A stretch of 34,501 bases of DNA from an archaeon (GTDB taxonomy: Archaea; Thermoproteota; Thermoprotei_A; Marsarchaeales; Marsarchaeaceae): contig JAJYZJ010000020.1 of NCBI GenBank assembly GCA_021800035.1, forward strand, positions 1-34,501. The letters run 5' to 3'. This document shows positions 27,036 through 34,501 of the stretch, piece by piece. The stretch's first letter is position 1; each line of letters opens with the position of its first letter. The notes under the pieces are model-generated. The model saw only the letters and a list, made by a program, of their open reading frames with translations. It was not told the origin of the DNA and ran no database searches. A program made the translations under genes and the position numbers.

Positions 27036-28034
27036 CTAGACTCTTTCTTTGTTGAATTCCGTCCACACTCCCTCATCCGTGAATTTGGCTTTTGTGTAGA
27101 CTCGATATGCAGCCGCAAGGTCCTCGACAGCCAGTCCGAGCGACTTGAACAGTGTAATTTCGCTCCTTGATTGCCTGGCCGGCGCTTTGCCTGTCAGTAT
27201 TTCTCCGATTTCGCCTACGAGGTGGCTGTCCTGAATCACGCCTTCGCTTCGAGGGATTCGAAAATCATCTGCTTCGTTGTAGAGCGACTCTCGTCTGTCC
27301 GTGTATAACTTCGATTTTACGACTGCCTCTGAATCTAGTTCCCGTAATCCGGGAACCGATGCCCCGACTGCATTTATGTGAGCCCCAGGAGTCAGCCACC
27401 TGCCCAGAAGAACAGGGCTCGGGGATGACGTGACCGTGCAAATTATATGCGCTCCGGTTACGGCCTCACGCACTGAGGATACAGGCTCTATCGGAATCCC
27501 ATGTTCCCGAGATGTCCTCGACGCAAAGTTTCGAGCGTGCTCAGCGTTTCTGCTCCAGATGCGAACACGACGTATATTGCGTATCACCCTCATAGAACGC
27601 AGATGCATATAGGCCTGGGTACCGGATCCGAGGATGGCGAGGTCTGAAGAGTCATCGGTTGCTAGCAGGTCGGTGGCCAATGCGCTACACGCAGCAGTGC
27701 GGATTGCAGTTATGCTAGCCGCATCGAGTATCGCGAGCAGTCTGCCATTTTCACTTTCGAAAAGAAGAACTGCTCCCTGGTGAGACTCGAAATGTGTATC
27801 GCGATTTCCTCCAAAAACTGTTATAAACTTTCCCCCGATCAGTCGCTCTTTGCCGAGGTAGGCAGGCATCCACGCCAGCACCCCCTTTCCGTCAGGCTGT
27901 CTAAGGCCGCCCCGCAAGGGGAGCATTGCTTCTCCGCGAGCAAGCATATCGAACGTGTCCCTCATCACCAATATGCACTCATCCAGTGGAAGCAGGCGCT
28001 CGACGACGTCATGTCCGGCAAGCAGAACCTTCAT
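27036..28034 (-). CDS. ornithine cyclodeaminase / mu-crystallin family NAD(P) enzyme
   Basis: This family includes ornithine cyclodeaminase, archaeal alanine dehydrogenase and ketimine reductases. The Rossmann motif is LAILGSGTQAYMHL. Upstream are the substrate-loop segments LPLRGG and KFITVFGGN and the conserved Ala/Thr-rich helix AILDAASITAIRTAACSALA. The C-terminal part has AVGASVPGLRELD and GEIGEILTGKAP, both typical. ATG 28034 (MKVLLAGHDVVERLL) is preferred to ATG 28073, which adds 13 residues not seen in the family; an AT-rich CAAATTTTTC ~25 nt before 28034 may be the promoter. The exact reaction cannot be told from motifs. A link to proline or alanine metabolism is possible. Confidence 0.9.
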   Translation of the reverse strand: MKVLLAGHDVVERLLPLDECILVMRDTFDMLARGEAMLPLRGGLRQPDGKGVLAWMPAYLGKERLIGGKFITVFGGNRDTHFESHQGAVLLFESENGRLLAILDAASITAIRTAACSALATDLLATDDSSDLAILGSGTQAYMHLRSMRVIRNIRRVRIWSRNAEHARNFASRTSREHGIPIEPVSSVREAVTGAHIICTVTSSPSPVLLGRWLTPGAHINAVGASVPGLRELDSEAVVKSKLYTDRRESLYNEADDFRIPRSEGVIQDSHLVGEIGEILTGKAPARQSRSEITLFKSLGLAVEDLAAAYRVYTKAKFTDEGVWTEFNKERV

Positions 28035-28226
28035 AATCCTGTATCGCTCGAAAAATTTGCAAAAAGCAGGCATGTTACAATCATTTCTTTTAGCCTCCCC
28101 TCTGCGGACTGTGACCTATGATACAGATCATGAACCAAATGCTTACCCTCAGTGCCACTTGGAGCCCTCGATTTCGGTTGTCAATGGCGGGCCTCCTTTG
28201 ACACTGAGAATTGCGAACTGACGGGC

Positions 28227-28659
28227 TTAATGTACGCAAAATTCGTTCCCTTCCGGATCCTCCATCACTATCCAGCAGTCCCGCCCTTCTTCGTATTCAC
28301 CTTCTTTGGTAGCTCCGATTTGAACCAGACGCTCGACCTCTGCGATAACGAATTTTTCGCTCCGATACCGGCAAACGTGACCCGACTGTGGTATTGACAT
28401 CCAAATGCAACCGGTTCTTTTTGGGCTCAGGGGTGTCCATCCTCTGGAAGTACATTCTTGGTCCTCCCTCATTCAGCTCGACGATCGCGCTGGCCTGCCC
28501 CCAGTCAGCCTCGGGAACTCCCCGCGCCTTGAGCGCATCCTCCCACAAGGAGAACTCGCTCGGGGGGTCCTCGAGTTTGTAACCCAGCGCATTCCCATAA
28601 AAGTTCGCAAGGGTGGTAGGGCCGGCACAGTCAAACACAAGCTGAAATTTTTGCGGCAT
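28227..28659 (-). pseudogene. VOC (glyoxalase-like) family protein with a single-base frameshift
   Basis: The frame from ATG 28659 (MPQKFQLVFDCAGP) gives the first VOC half with LANFYGNALGYKLEDPP and NRLHLDVN. The second half (VIAEVERLVQIGAT, then WIVMEDPEGNEFCVH and stop) lies in another frame. The frames join if one T is removed from the TTTTT run at 28353-28357 (AAAAA on the coding strand), giving SERKFVIAEVERL. The whole would be ~143 aa, normal for the family. An upstream extension to 28872 shows no family similarity. This may be a real pseudogene or a homopolymer error. Confidence 0.75.
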
Positions 28660-29242
28660 ATCAGGCTCGGCACGGACTGTTCCATGCTTTAAGGGGAAGG
28701 GCCCGTCTCCCGTGTCACGAAGAGACGCCTTTGTGGCGTAGAGGAAAACTGGCTGGGTTAGGAATGGTCTCCTCGAGTCCTGCGCCTGGATAGACACCTC
28801 CTCAAAAGCGCCGCTTTTGTTCGCCCTTCTGCCCGTACTTTTGAAACAGTTCAGATCTCCGCTTGGTCCCAAACTTCCAATCTGTAACGGAGGGTCAGGC
28901 CCACTTTGCAGATTGGCACTAGCGGGTTCGACCCCCCCCCCGACAAAGCGTGGCCGGCCATTTAGATAAGAAGCGCTCCGACGCTGTTCTTGACTTCTTT
29001 CTAGCGCTCAGCCGTAAACTCGGTCATAACTATCATTTCTCCTTCTATGAGGGTGAACCCAAAGCGACCTTTAGAGTTGGAAAGTGTGTGACTTGAAGGG
29101 TTGTGCATATTCTCCAGAGCAGAGGGTCATACGGTCAGTCAGTTGTGAGTAATTACGAGTTGCCATTGTCTCTCTAGCCCTTCCGGAATGCAGAGACCCG
29201 TAACCTATTTAATGCTGACTGACGCTGACTGAGCCGACTTTC
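28660..29242. other. intergenic region with hairpin, C10 run and tRNA-like T arm
   Basis: CCAATCTG (28877-28884) and CAGATTGG (28909-28916) form a perfect 8-bp inverted repeat. Right after it, GCGGGTTCGACC followed by ten C (28932-28941) looks like a tRNA T arm, but no acceptor or D arm is found. A 35-codon minus-strand frame (29001-29108, ATG to TAG) is also present without a known match. A TATA-like CTATTTAATG at 29205-29214 precedes the next gene. Confidence 0.35.
29214..29232 (+). repeat. 9-bp direct repeat before the small membrane protein
   Basis: GCTGACTGA occurs twice, separated by one base, between the TATA-like element and the TTG start. An inverted GTCAGTCAG copy lies at about 29134-29142, so it may be a protein-binding site. 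Confidence 0.4.
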
Positions 29243-29779
29243 TTGCGTAAGAACGTAGTCATCGCCGGAGCTATCATCCTTGTAGCCGGAATCGTGATTT
29301 TCGTCGCGAGTGGCTTCTTTTTGGTGAGTTCAGCCTCAACGGAACTGAATGCGGTTGGGACGCTTAGCGCGACAGCGACGCTCAGTCCGGGGCAAACGAT
29401 CAGTGTAGGCAACGTCAGCGGCAACGAGTTCGCGATACTTGGTTACCAGGATAGTTCAGGTTCACCGCTTCAGATCAGTGCGTCAGGAGCCATTTATCAG
29501 AAGACCGGAGCAGCACACAGAAATGGAGTTGAGACCTTCGTGGTTGTAGTTGGCGGTGCAAGCGGGGAAACGGCTGTAAGCATCACCAATAACCAGTCGT
29601 CTACCGAAATATTGCACTATGGGTTGTCCACCCTTTCAAATCTTTCTTCGTTAGCCGCTGGGGCGCTGGGCGCGCTTGCAGGTATTGCGGTCTTCATTAT
29701 CGGTCTTGTGGTACTCATTGTCGGATTTGTTCTAAAGCCGAAAGCAGGACAAATTCAGGCGGCTATCGGGGCCAGCTAG
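29243..29779 (+). CDS. small membrane protein with two hydrophobic helices and an extracytoplasmic domain
   Basis: Residues ~5-27 form a first membrane helix (VVIAGAIILVAGIVIFVASGFFL). A ~100-residue Ser/Gly/Thr-rich outer domain with beta-strand character follows. A second helix (GIAVFIIGLVVLIVGFVL) and the short basic tail KPKAG end the protein. The topology is in-out-in. Several N-x-S/T sites suit glycosylation. I recognise no domain. The TTG start is supported by the following Arg-Lys before the helix and by a TATA-like element ~34 nt upstream. Confidence 0.8.
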   Translation: MRKNVVIAGAIILVAGIVIFVASGFFLVSSASTELNAVGTLSATATLSPGQTISVGNVSGNEFAILGYQDSSGSPLQISASGAIYQKTGAAHRNGVETFVVVVGGASGETAVSITNNQSSTEILHYGLSTLSNLSSLAAGALGALAGIAVFIIGLVVLIVGFVLKPKAGQIQAAIGAS

Positions 29780-29780
29780 A

Positions 29781-30775
29781 CTACCGCAATCTCCCAGAAG
29801 CCTTAAGCACCCTTAGTGCGTTCAGGCTTATCATCTGATTTGGTCCTTTCCTGCCCCAGTCGACGACGTCTGTGGAGCCGCTTCTGGCACCTGTAACGGG
29901 GTGCCAGTAAAAACCCTCCGCGATCCAGAACCTCTCCCGCGTTCGCTTGCGCTCAACAATGTCCAGAGCCTCCGATACCCTCGGGTCACTCAGGCGTCCG
30001 CTTAGCGATAGCACGTTTAGAGCCTGGAGCACATCATAGTGCCAGTAAAGAGGATAGTGCAGTTTTAGCCACTGGGAATTCGCGACTTTTTCACCTCTGT
30101 GCGACCTGAACAAACGGTGACGCAGGAACAGCTCAGACGCTCTTTCCACAGCATTCGAGACCTGTCTACCCCCAGTTTCTCTATGGAAGATCGTGAGTCC
30201 CACAAAGTTGACAGACTTTCGTAGAAGGACGAATGCCGAGCACTGGGATTGGGGTCGCAGTTCCATCCGCCATCGGGCCATTGCCAGTTAATCAGAGATT
30301 CGGCTATCAGGCGCACCCTTCGATCATGTGCCATGCCAAGGTAGCTCAGTGTTCCTAGGGCATTGCCGTATATGGAGGCGTGTTTTCTGGGATACTCCCC
30401 GGCCGTCGACGTAGATTTTTGTAGCGCGCGGCTGAGCCAGTTAGCAACCTCCCTAGCGGCTTTCCTAGCGCTCTTGTTATCCGCTGGAATGGAGAGCTGA
30501 ACAAGAGACACTAGCCTCCAGTGCGACCCAGTCCATTTCCTATATGGATGAACGCCGAAGCCGCCATCTGGACGCTGTCCTGAAAGCAGGGCCCTCACTT
30601 TGGGTCCGCTCGGTATTTTACGGCGAATCTGTACAAGCTCTGAATCATCTTCTCCCAGTATTTCCTTTCTCGTAAGGTAAATTATAGAAGGGTCCTCAGA
30701 TTCCAGTAACCAGTTAACCGCAGGGTCCTGATCTATCACGAATGCGATTGCTACACTTGCCCACCGGTTAAACAT
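29781..30775 (-). pseudogene. second alpha/alpha-toroid protein, frameshifted copy of the family at 106-1170
   Basis: Two minus-strand frames together make one protein of ~330 residues. The first (from ATG 30775; GTG 30739 also possible) has NWLLESEDPS, RPDGGFGVHPY and WPDGGWNCDPNPSARHSSFYESLSTLW interrupted only by normal helices. The second begins near GLTIFHRETGG and contains LHYPLYWHYDVLQAL and the final LNALRVLKASGRLR. Adding one G at 30199-30201 (CCC on the plus strand) joins them as SLSTLWGLT, as in relatives. The gene converges on the small membrane protein with one base between the stops. It may be a pseudogene or a sequencing error. Function unknown, as for the paralogue. Confidence 0.75.
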
Positions 30776-31063
30776 TCCTAAACTCAGTGGGCTGGCCTTT
30801 ACGGGTAGCGAGGGCTTGTGGCACCCACGACACGCAGAAGCTCAATCGGGCTTGCTTCATGGTGGAAGGAGTCGATGCTAATCGCTTTGCAATCGGGGTA
30901 CCGGGGCGCAATATTCGAACTGCAGTGCGGAATAGATAGAGGAAATCTGCAGAGATTTTTTGTGACATAGGTAAGACGTCAGTCGATGCTACGTGCCTCC
31001 ATCCCATAGAGGGCATAAACGTAAATTTATCTGAACTCCGTCTGAACGACCAGGTGAACGTCT

Positions 31064-31594
31064 TTGGAACTGGACCTTAGAGAAGAAATCCACCGGCAGC
31101 ATCTTCGGATGCGTGAGGTCCTAGAATTCATGAGCAGCATGCTTAATGGCGACACTCAGACCTTTTTCCTTCTTATTAACCTGCTCGGAGATTTCGTAGT
31201 TAGACTGCATTCGAGATTAGAGGATGAAGTAATGTTTCCTATGCTGCTCAGCTGGGAGGACGCCTGTGGGCAAGGCGTGCATGCCTGGGAAGGGGAGCGA
31301 AAGTTGATCCCGCGGCTCAAGGCCGACCACAAGCTGATTGAAACGCTCGGAAACGCGATCGGACTCAGAGGAAAAGAGTTCGAGCCAAGCATACTTTCGA
31401 AAAGGTTTCGCCAATACTCAAAGATAATCCTTGAGCACAACCAAAATGAAGAAGTCATGGTCGAGCGAATATCCAAAAAATGCGGAGAGGTTCCGCAGAA
31501 ACTAATGGCAGTGGCGGCGGGCCGCACAAAACAGATTGTGGACGAATTCGGACGTGACAAGTACGAAGAGTTCATGCGGATGCAGCTCTTGTGA
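31064..31594 (+). CDS. hemerythrin-like (HHE) domain protein
   Basis: A 176-residue four-helix bundle with di-iron ligand candidates: His10/His13 (EEIHRQH), His49 and Glu53 (RLHSRLEDEV), His89 (KADHKLIETL), and His125 with Glu129 (LEHNQNEEV). Such proteins bind oxygen or nitric oxide, or help iron-sulfur repair and redox sensing; which of these cannot be told. The TTG start at 31064 is supported by an AGGTGA ribosome-binding-like site seven bases upstream and a TATA-like AAATTTAT at 31023-31030. It converges with the methyltransferase gene. Confidence 0.85.
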   Translation: MELDLREEIHRQHLRMREVLEFMSSMLNGDTQTFFLLINLLGDFVVRLHSRLEDEVMFPMLLSWEDACGQGVHAWEGERKLIPRLKADHKLIETLGNAIGLRGKEFEPSILSKRFRQYSKIILEHNQNEEVMVERISKKCGEVPQKLMAVAAGRTKQIVDEFGRDKYEEFMRMQLL

Positions 31595-31741
31595 TCACCC
31601 AATCTATTCTTGGGTAAGAAGTGACCATGGTCGCCTGAGGTCCCATTCTCAACTGCCCTTGGAAGACCACTGGTTGTTAGAGATTTGGTTCCAGAGGTTT
31701 CCCACGCTGCTACCGGCTCGCAGGTTTCTTCGCTCGAGCGG

Positions 31742-32293
31742 TTACTTGTTTAACGAATCTGATCCTCCTGAATCGGGCACTCTGTAAATGTATATCTTGG
31801 ACTCTGGGTCGATTTGCTGCGACTCCCATCCATCAATTGGCCAGAAATATGAAACTATCCTTGTACCTGGGGAAAGCTCCCGGAGAAATTTGTTTCGGAG
31901 TCTCCTGTTTGTACCTCTGGACAGAAAAATCACCACCACGCTAGCTCCGCTCAGGTTTACCTTAAAGAAATTTCCCCATATTACCTTCGCGGCGCCAATT
32001 TTGGCCCGTCGAATATTCAGCCAGGTCAGAAACCATCTAATCGGGTCTGCTTCTATCCCCACGGCCTTCGCACCAAAATCTCGCACGGCCTTGACAAGCA
32101 CTCGCCCATCCCCTGATCCCAAATCATAGACAACGTCACCCTCCCGCACTTCGGCGAGAGTAAGCATTTTGACGACAACCGGATTGGGCGCTGGTTCCCA
32201 GCCTGTTCCTATTAGCCACGTCCAGGAAATGGAAGTTCCTGCTACTACGATTGCCGCAAGGAAGGCAATTAGGAGGCCAGTCAGCAGGTTCAT
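31742..32293 (-). CDS. membrane-anchored SAM methyltransferase, FAM173/ATPSCKMT-like
   Basis: Residues ~4-28 form one membrane helix (LLTGLLIAFLAAIVVAGTSI). A compact class I methyltransferase follows: NPVVVKMLTLAEVREGD, then motif I VVYDLGSGDGRVLV, the acidic strand VGIEADPI, and later VVVIFLSRGTNRRL and LSPGTRIVSYFWPIDGW. This combination, including the VVxxxLxxxxNxxLxxK segment, is that of FAM173-type protein-lysine methyltransferases; eukaryotic members modify ADP/ATP carrier and ATP-synthase subunit c. The archaeal target is unknown. Start ATG 32293. Confidence 0.82.
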   Translation of the reverse strand: MNLLTGLLIAFLAAIVVAGTSISWTWLIGTGWEPAPNPVVVKMLTLAEVREGDVVYDLGSGDGRVLVKAVRDFGAKAVGIEADPIRWFLTWLNIRRAKIGAAKVIWGNFFKVNLSGASVVVIFLSRGTNRRLRNKFLRELSPGTRIVSYFWPIDGWESQQIDPESKIYIYRVPDSGGSDSLNK

Positions 32294-32427
32294 TAGTTTG
32301 TCCAGTTAACACTGGGTTGTATCTAAACTTCTGGACCGAATCTCCTCCAAAAAAGAGATTGACTCATAATGTAGCCTTCTTGGCAGAACGTCTAGTGCAA
32401 TTCGCGGGCTAGTGGCCCATACCACGC

Positions 32428-32436
32428 TTTTATAGT
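32428..32436 (+). promoter_or_regulatory. TATA-like element of the alcohol dehydrogenase gene
   Basis: CTTTTATAG is centred ~34 nt before the TTG at 32466, giving a short leader. Confidence 0.45.
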
Positions 32437-32465
32437 TCTGTGGGAAGGGTAAATCTGAATAAACA

Positions 32466-33494
32466 TTGCCAAAAGCCGCGCGTCTGCACGCTTTGCATGA
32501 AAAACTGATGATTGAGGATATATCCATTCCGGAGCCTGGACCTTTTGACGTTGTGATAGGGGTGACCAACGCGGGAATCTGTCACAGCGATATTCATGCG
32601 ATTGAGGGTACAATTCAGGCGAAGCTACCAGTCACTCTTGGCCACGAGGTAGCAGGTAAAATCACAAAGTTGGGTGGACAGGCTAAAGGTTCTAAGGAGG
32701 GAGATTATGTGGTTGTCTACTTCCCTAATCCATGCAACGAGTGCCTCCGGTGCCTGAAGGGCGACACAATGAATTGCATCAACATAAACAGAAGGCCGAT
32801 TTACGGGTTTGGAGAAGACGGCGGATTCTCGGAGTATATGCTCGTAGATAGTCGCAGGCTGGTTCGTGCGCCCGCCGAAGTATCTCCAGAATTTGCGGCG
32901 TCGCTTGGATGTGCTGGGCTCACCGCGCAGCACGCGTTGGAAAGCGCCGAGGTTTCACCCGCGGACACCGTGGTAATCTATGGCGCAGGTGGTGTAGGGA
33001 TGTATGCTACCCAGCTTGCGAAACTCAGGGGCGCAACAGTAATCGCCGTGGGAAGAAACAGTTTGCGACTTGAGCTTGCTCGTTCGCTGGGTGCAGACAT
33101 TACGCTTTCGCCATCGCAGGATGCGCTAGCTAAAGAAATCAGGTCTCAGACAGAGGGGAGGGGCGCGGATGCTGTGCTTGATTTTGTTGTCAACGAGGAA
33201 TCTTTTCAGAACTCGGTGAGGCAGCTCAGAAATGGCGGAAAATACGTGATTGTGGGAGTCTCAACTTCCAAGCTCCAGTTCAACGCCGGTGTCGCTGTAG
33301 CAAAGCAAACAAAGATAATAGGCTCGAACTCTGGAACAAAAAGCGAGCTTTCAACCCTTCTGGAACTTGGAAGGCGCGGCGCGCTCAGGTCAGTGGTTAC
33401 TGACACCTTCCAGTTAACAGACGTTAATGACGCGCTGGATTCGTTACGCGCTGGCAGGATTCGTGGCAGAGCGACGCTCAGGGTTTCTGCGTGA
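32466..33494 (+). CDS. zinc-dependent alcohol dehydrogenase (MDR superfamily)
   Basis: A NAD(P)-dependent medium-chain dehydrogenase of 342 aa. Catalytic zinc ligands: Cys39 (AGICHSDIH), His60-Glu61 (TLGHEVAG) and Cys149. The structural zinc site has all four cysteines: Cys90, Cys93, Cys96 and Cys104 (PCNECLRCLKGDTMNC). The Rossmann motif GAGGVG is at 173-178, followed by VIAVGRNSLRLELARSLGAD. The cofactor loop lacks a clear acidic residue (Gly-Arg-Asn), so NADP may be accepted. The start is TTG at 32466. It stands between minus-strand genes and is probably transcribed alone. The substrate is an alcohol or aldehyde not identifiable from sequence. Confidence 0.93.
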   Translation: MPKAARLHALHEKLMIEDISIPEPGPFDVVIGVTNAGICHSDIHAIEGTIQAKLPVTLGHEVAGKITKLGGQAKGSKEGDYVVVYFPNPCNECLRCLKGDTMNCININRRPIYGFGEDGGFSEYMLVDSRRLVRAPAEVSPEFAASLGCAGLTAQHALESAEVSPADTVVIYGAGGVGMYATQLAKLRGATVIAVGRNSLRLELARSLGADITLSPSQDALAKEIRSQTEGRGADAVLDFVVNEESFQNSVRQLRNGGKYVIVGVSTSKLQFNAGVAVAKQTKIIGSNSGTKSELSTLLELGRRGALRSVVTDTFQLTDVNDALDSLRAGRIRGRATLRVSA

Positions 33495-33499
33495 TCAGG

Positions 33500-34501
33500 C
33501 TAAGGAGTTATGCGCGTTATAGTACCTGCATAAGGCACTGAACTACCGTAAAGCACGATTGGCACCAAGATGGCCGCTACCAAGAAAATCGCGAACGCAC
33601 ACGCGAATGCACCAATTCTTGCTCTTTTGGAACCAATATCCAGCAGTCCGCCGATGAATGCGCCCGCTAGCAGCACGAAAACCGGTGCCGCGTCTTCAAG
33701 ATAAAAGAAGTAAACGACTCGCAGGGAGGCAGCCGCTACGATCAAGCCAAATGCAGAAAGAAAGTAGCCCGTAAGGAGAAGAGGGCCAAGGAGCTTGCTC
33801 TTGATTGCACAGTAAATCAGGCCCATTACGGATACTATTGTCAGGGCGGCGTTGTTCAGGAATATAGTCGGGTTAAAGTTCGAGGAGAACGCAGCCAGCC
33901 ATTCAAACGGCAGAAATGGACCTGGACCTGCGGCGTAATGCTGCTGCACCAGTACCATGTAAAACTGGTCCAGGATGACAGTCTCCCAGCCATAGTCTAC
34001 TCCCATAGGTATGAATGTCGGGATGTAACATATTACTGCGATAGCGAAAATCACAATCAGCATCTTGAGGGCCTGAAGTGGCTGGCCCCGCTTCTTGGCA
34101 AGTACATAGTAAAGAATCGGAAGCCCCACCGTAAGACCGGTGAGTTTGGAGGCAGTTGCCAAGCCGAAGAAGGCACCGGAAAGCTTTGGTTTGTCATTGA
34201 CCAGGGCGGCAAAACTTATTGCGCTAAAAGTCGTGGCGAACACGTCTAGCATTCCTATCTGACTCATCGAAATGTCCATCGGGTAAAGTGCATAGAACGC
34301 GGCTGTGACAAGGGCCGCTTTCGGGAAAAGCCTGCGAGCCGCAAAATAAATGGCTGGGGTGCCCAGTGAACCCATAAGCGTAGAAAAGAACCTCCAACCG
34401 ATCGGGTTATTTCCAAAAATCCCTATCGCGGCCGCTATCATGAGCTTCGCGAGTGGAGGATGTTCGGGGTTGATGTAATATGGAACGTATCTGTTCTCTG
34501 T
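33500..34501 (-). CDS. PMT/GT39-type membrane glycosyltransferase, 5' end outside the window
   Basis: The frame runs to the window edge, so the N-terminus is missing (334 codons seen). The first visible segment NPEHPPLAKLMIAA is the conserved HPPLxK loop of dolichyl-phosphate-mannose/ArnT-type glycosyltransferases, followed by NPIGWRFFSTLMGSLGTP and about nine hydrophobic helices. These enzymes move sugars from a polyprenyl-phosphate carrier onto proteins or lipids at the outer face of the membrane. It could modify the N-x-S/T-rich surface proteins of this region, but that link is inference. It converges with the alcohol dehydrogenase gene, with 5 nt between stops. Confidence 0.88.
   Translation of the reverse strand, partial: TENRYVPYYINPEHPPLAKLMIAAAIGIFGNNPIGWRFFSTLMGSLGTPAIYFAARRLFPKAALVTAAFYALYPMDISMSQIGMLDVFATTFSAISFAALVNDKPKLSGAFFGLATASKLTGLTVGLPILYYVLAKKRGQPLQALKMLIVIFAIAVICYIPTFIPMGVDYGWETVILDQFYMVLVQQHYAAGPGPFLPFEWLAAFSSNFNPTIFLNNAALTIVSVMGLIYCAIKSKLLGPLLLTGYFLSAFGLIVAAASLRVVYFFYLEDAAPVFVLLAGAFIGGLLDIGSKRARIGAFACAFAIFLVAAILVPIVLYGSSVPYAGTITRITP

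Noticed and set aside
30768-31016. 82-codon minus-strand frame upstream of the second toroid gene
   Set aside because: No domain; it ends inside the start region of a better-supported gene.
31156-31602. 148-codon minus-strand frame
   Set aside because: Opposite the hemerythrin gene with its full set of metal ligands.

Overview
Organism. The window looks archaeal, most likely a TACK-group member such as a soil thaumarchaeote-like lineage (lineage is inference). It carries a tRNA-Leu(UAA) with a short intron exactly at position 37/38, and neither tRNA encodes CCA. TTG and GTG starts are frequent. TATA-like boxes sit about 25-30 nt upstream of many start codons with no room for a leader, the pattern of leaderless archaeal mRNAs. 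There are surface proteins with an N-terminal signal and a C-terminal membrane anchor. Coding density is low, with several 450-1150 nt stretches lacking credible genes.

Layout. 1-3.3 kb: an all-helical toroid (terpenoid-cyclase-like) protein convergent with an S9 peptidase. 4.0-6.8 kb: a translationally coupled flavoprotein pair resembling the alpha and beta subunits of sarcosine/octopine oxidase. 6.9-10.4 kb, minus strand: a small membrane protein interrupted by an in-frame TAG, tRNA-Arg(UCU), a creatinase-like M24 protein, a HIT hydrolase and a GNAT acetyltransferase. 10.4-16.7 kb: tRNA-Leu followed by an accessory stretch with eroded coding fragments, a divergent Fur-family regulator/katG pair around a perfect dyad, a decayed IS5-like transposase, an MNT-HEPN pair and a possible second transposase scrap. 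16.8-20.3 kb: two anchored extracellular proteins. 21.3-25.7 kb, minus strand: an MFS transporter, and a DUF885-like peptidase paired with a SIS-domain protein. 25.9-34.5 kb: nicotinamidase, ornithine cyclodeaminase-family enzyme, a frameshifted VOC protein, a small membrane protein, a frameshifted second copy of the toroid family, hemerythrin, an FAM173-like methyltransferase, a zinc alcohol dehydrogenase and a truncated PMT/GT39 glycosyltransferase.

How the parts may work together. The oxidase pair and the creatinase-like protein suggest oxidation of N-methylated or imino amino acids with peroxide or electron release; KatG under a Fur/PerR-type regulator would handle peroxide. Peptidases (S9, DUF885-like), the SIS protein and the cyclodeaminase point to peptide and amino-acid scavenging. 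No single large new system is evident. The best leads are the metal-ligand-poor creatinase-like protein near the oxidase pair, the unassigned toroid family present twice, the Fur-family protein lacking the usual metal-site residues beside katG, and several broken or start-less genes. Two of the breaks are one-base changes in homopolymers and may be sequencing errors.
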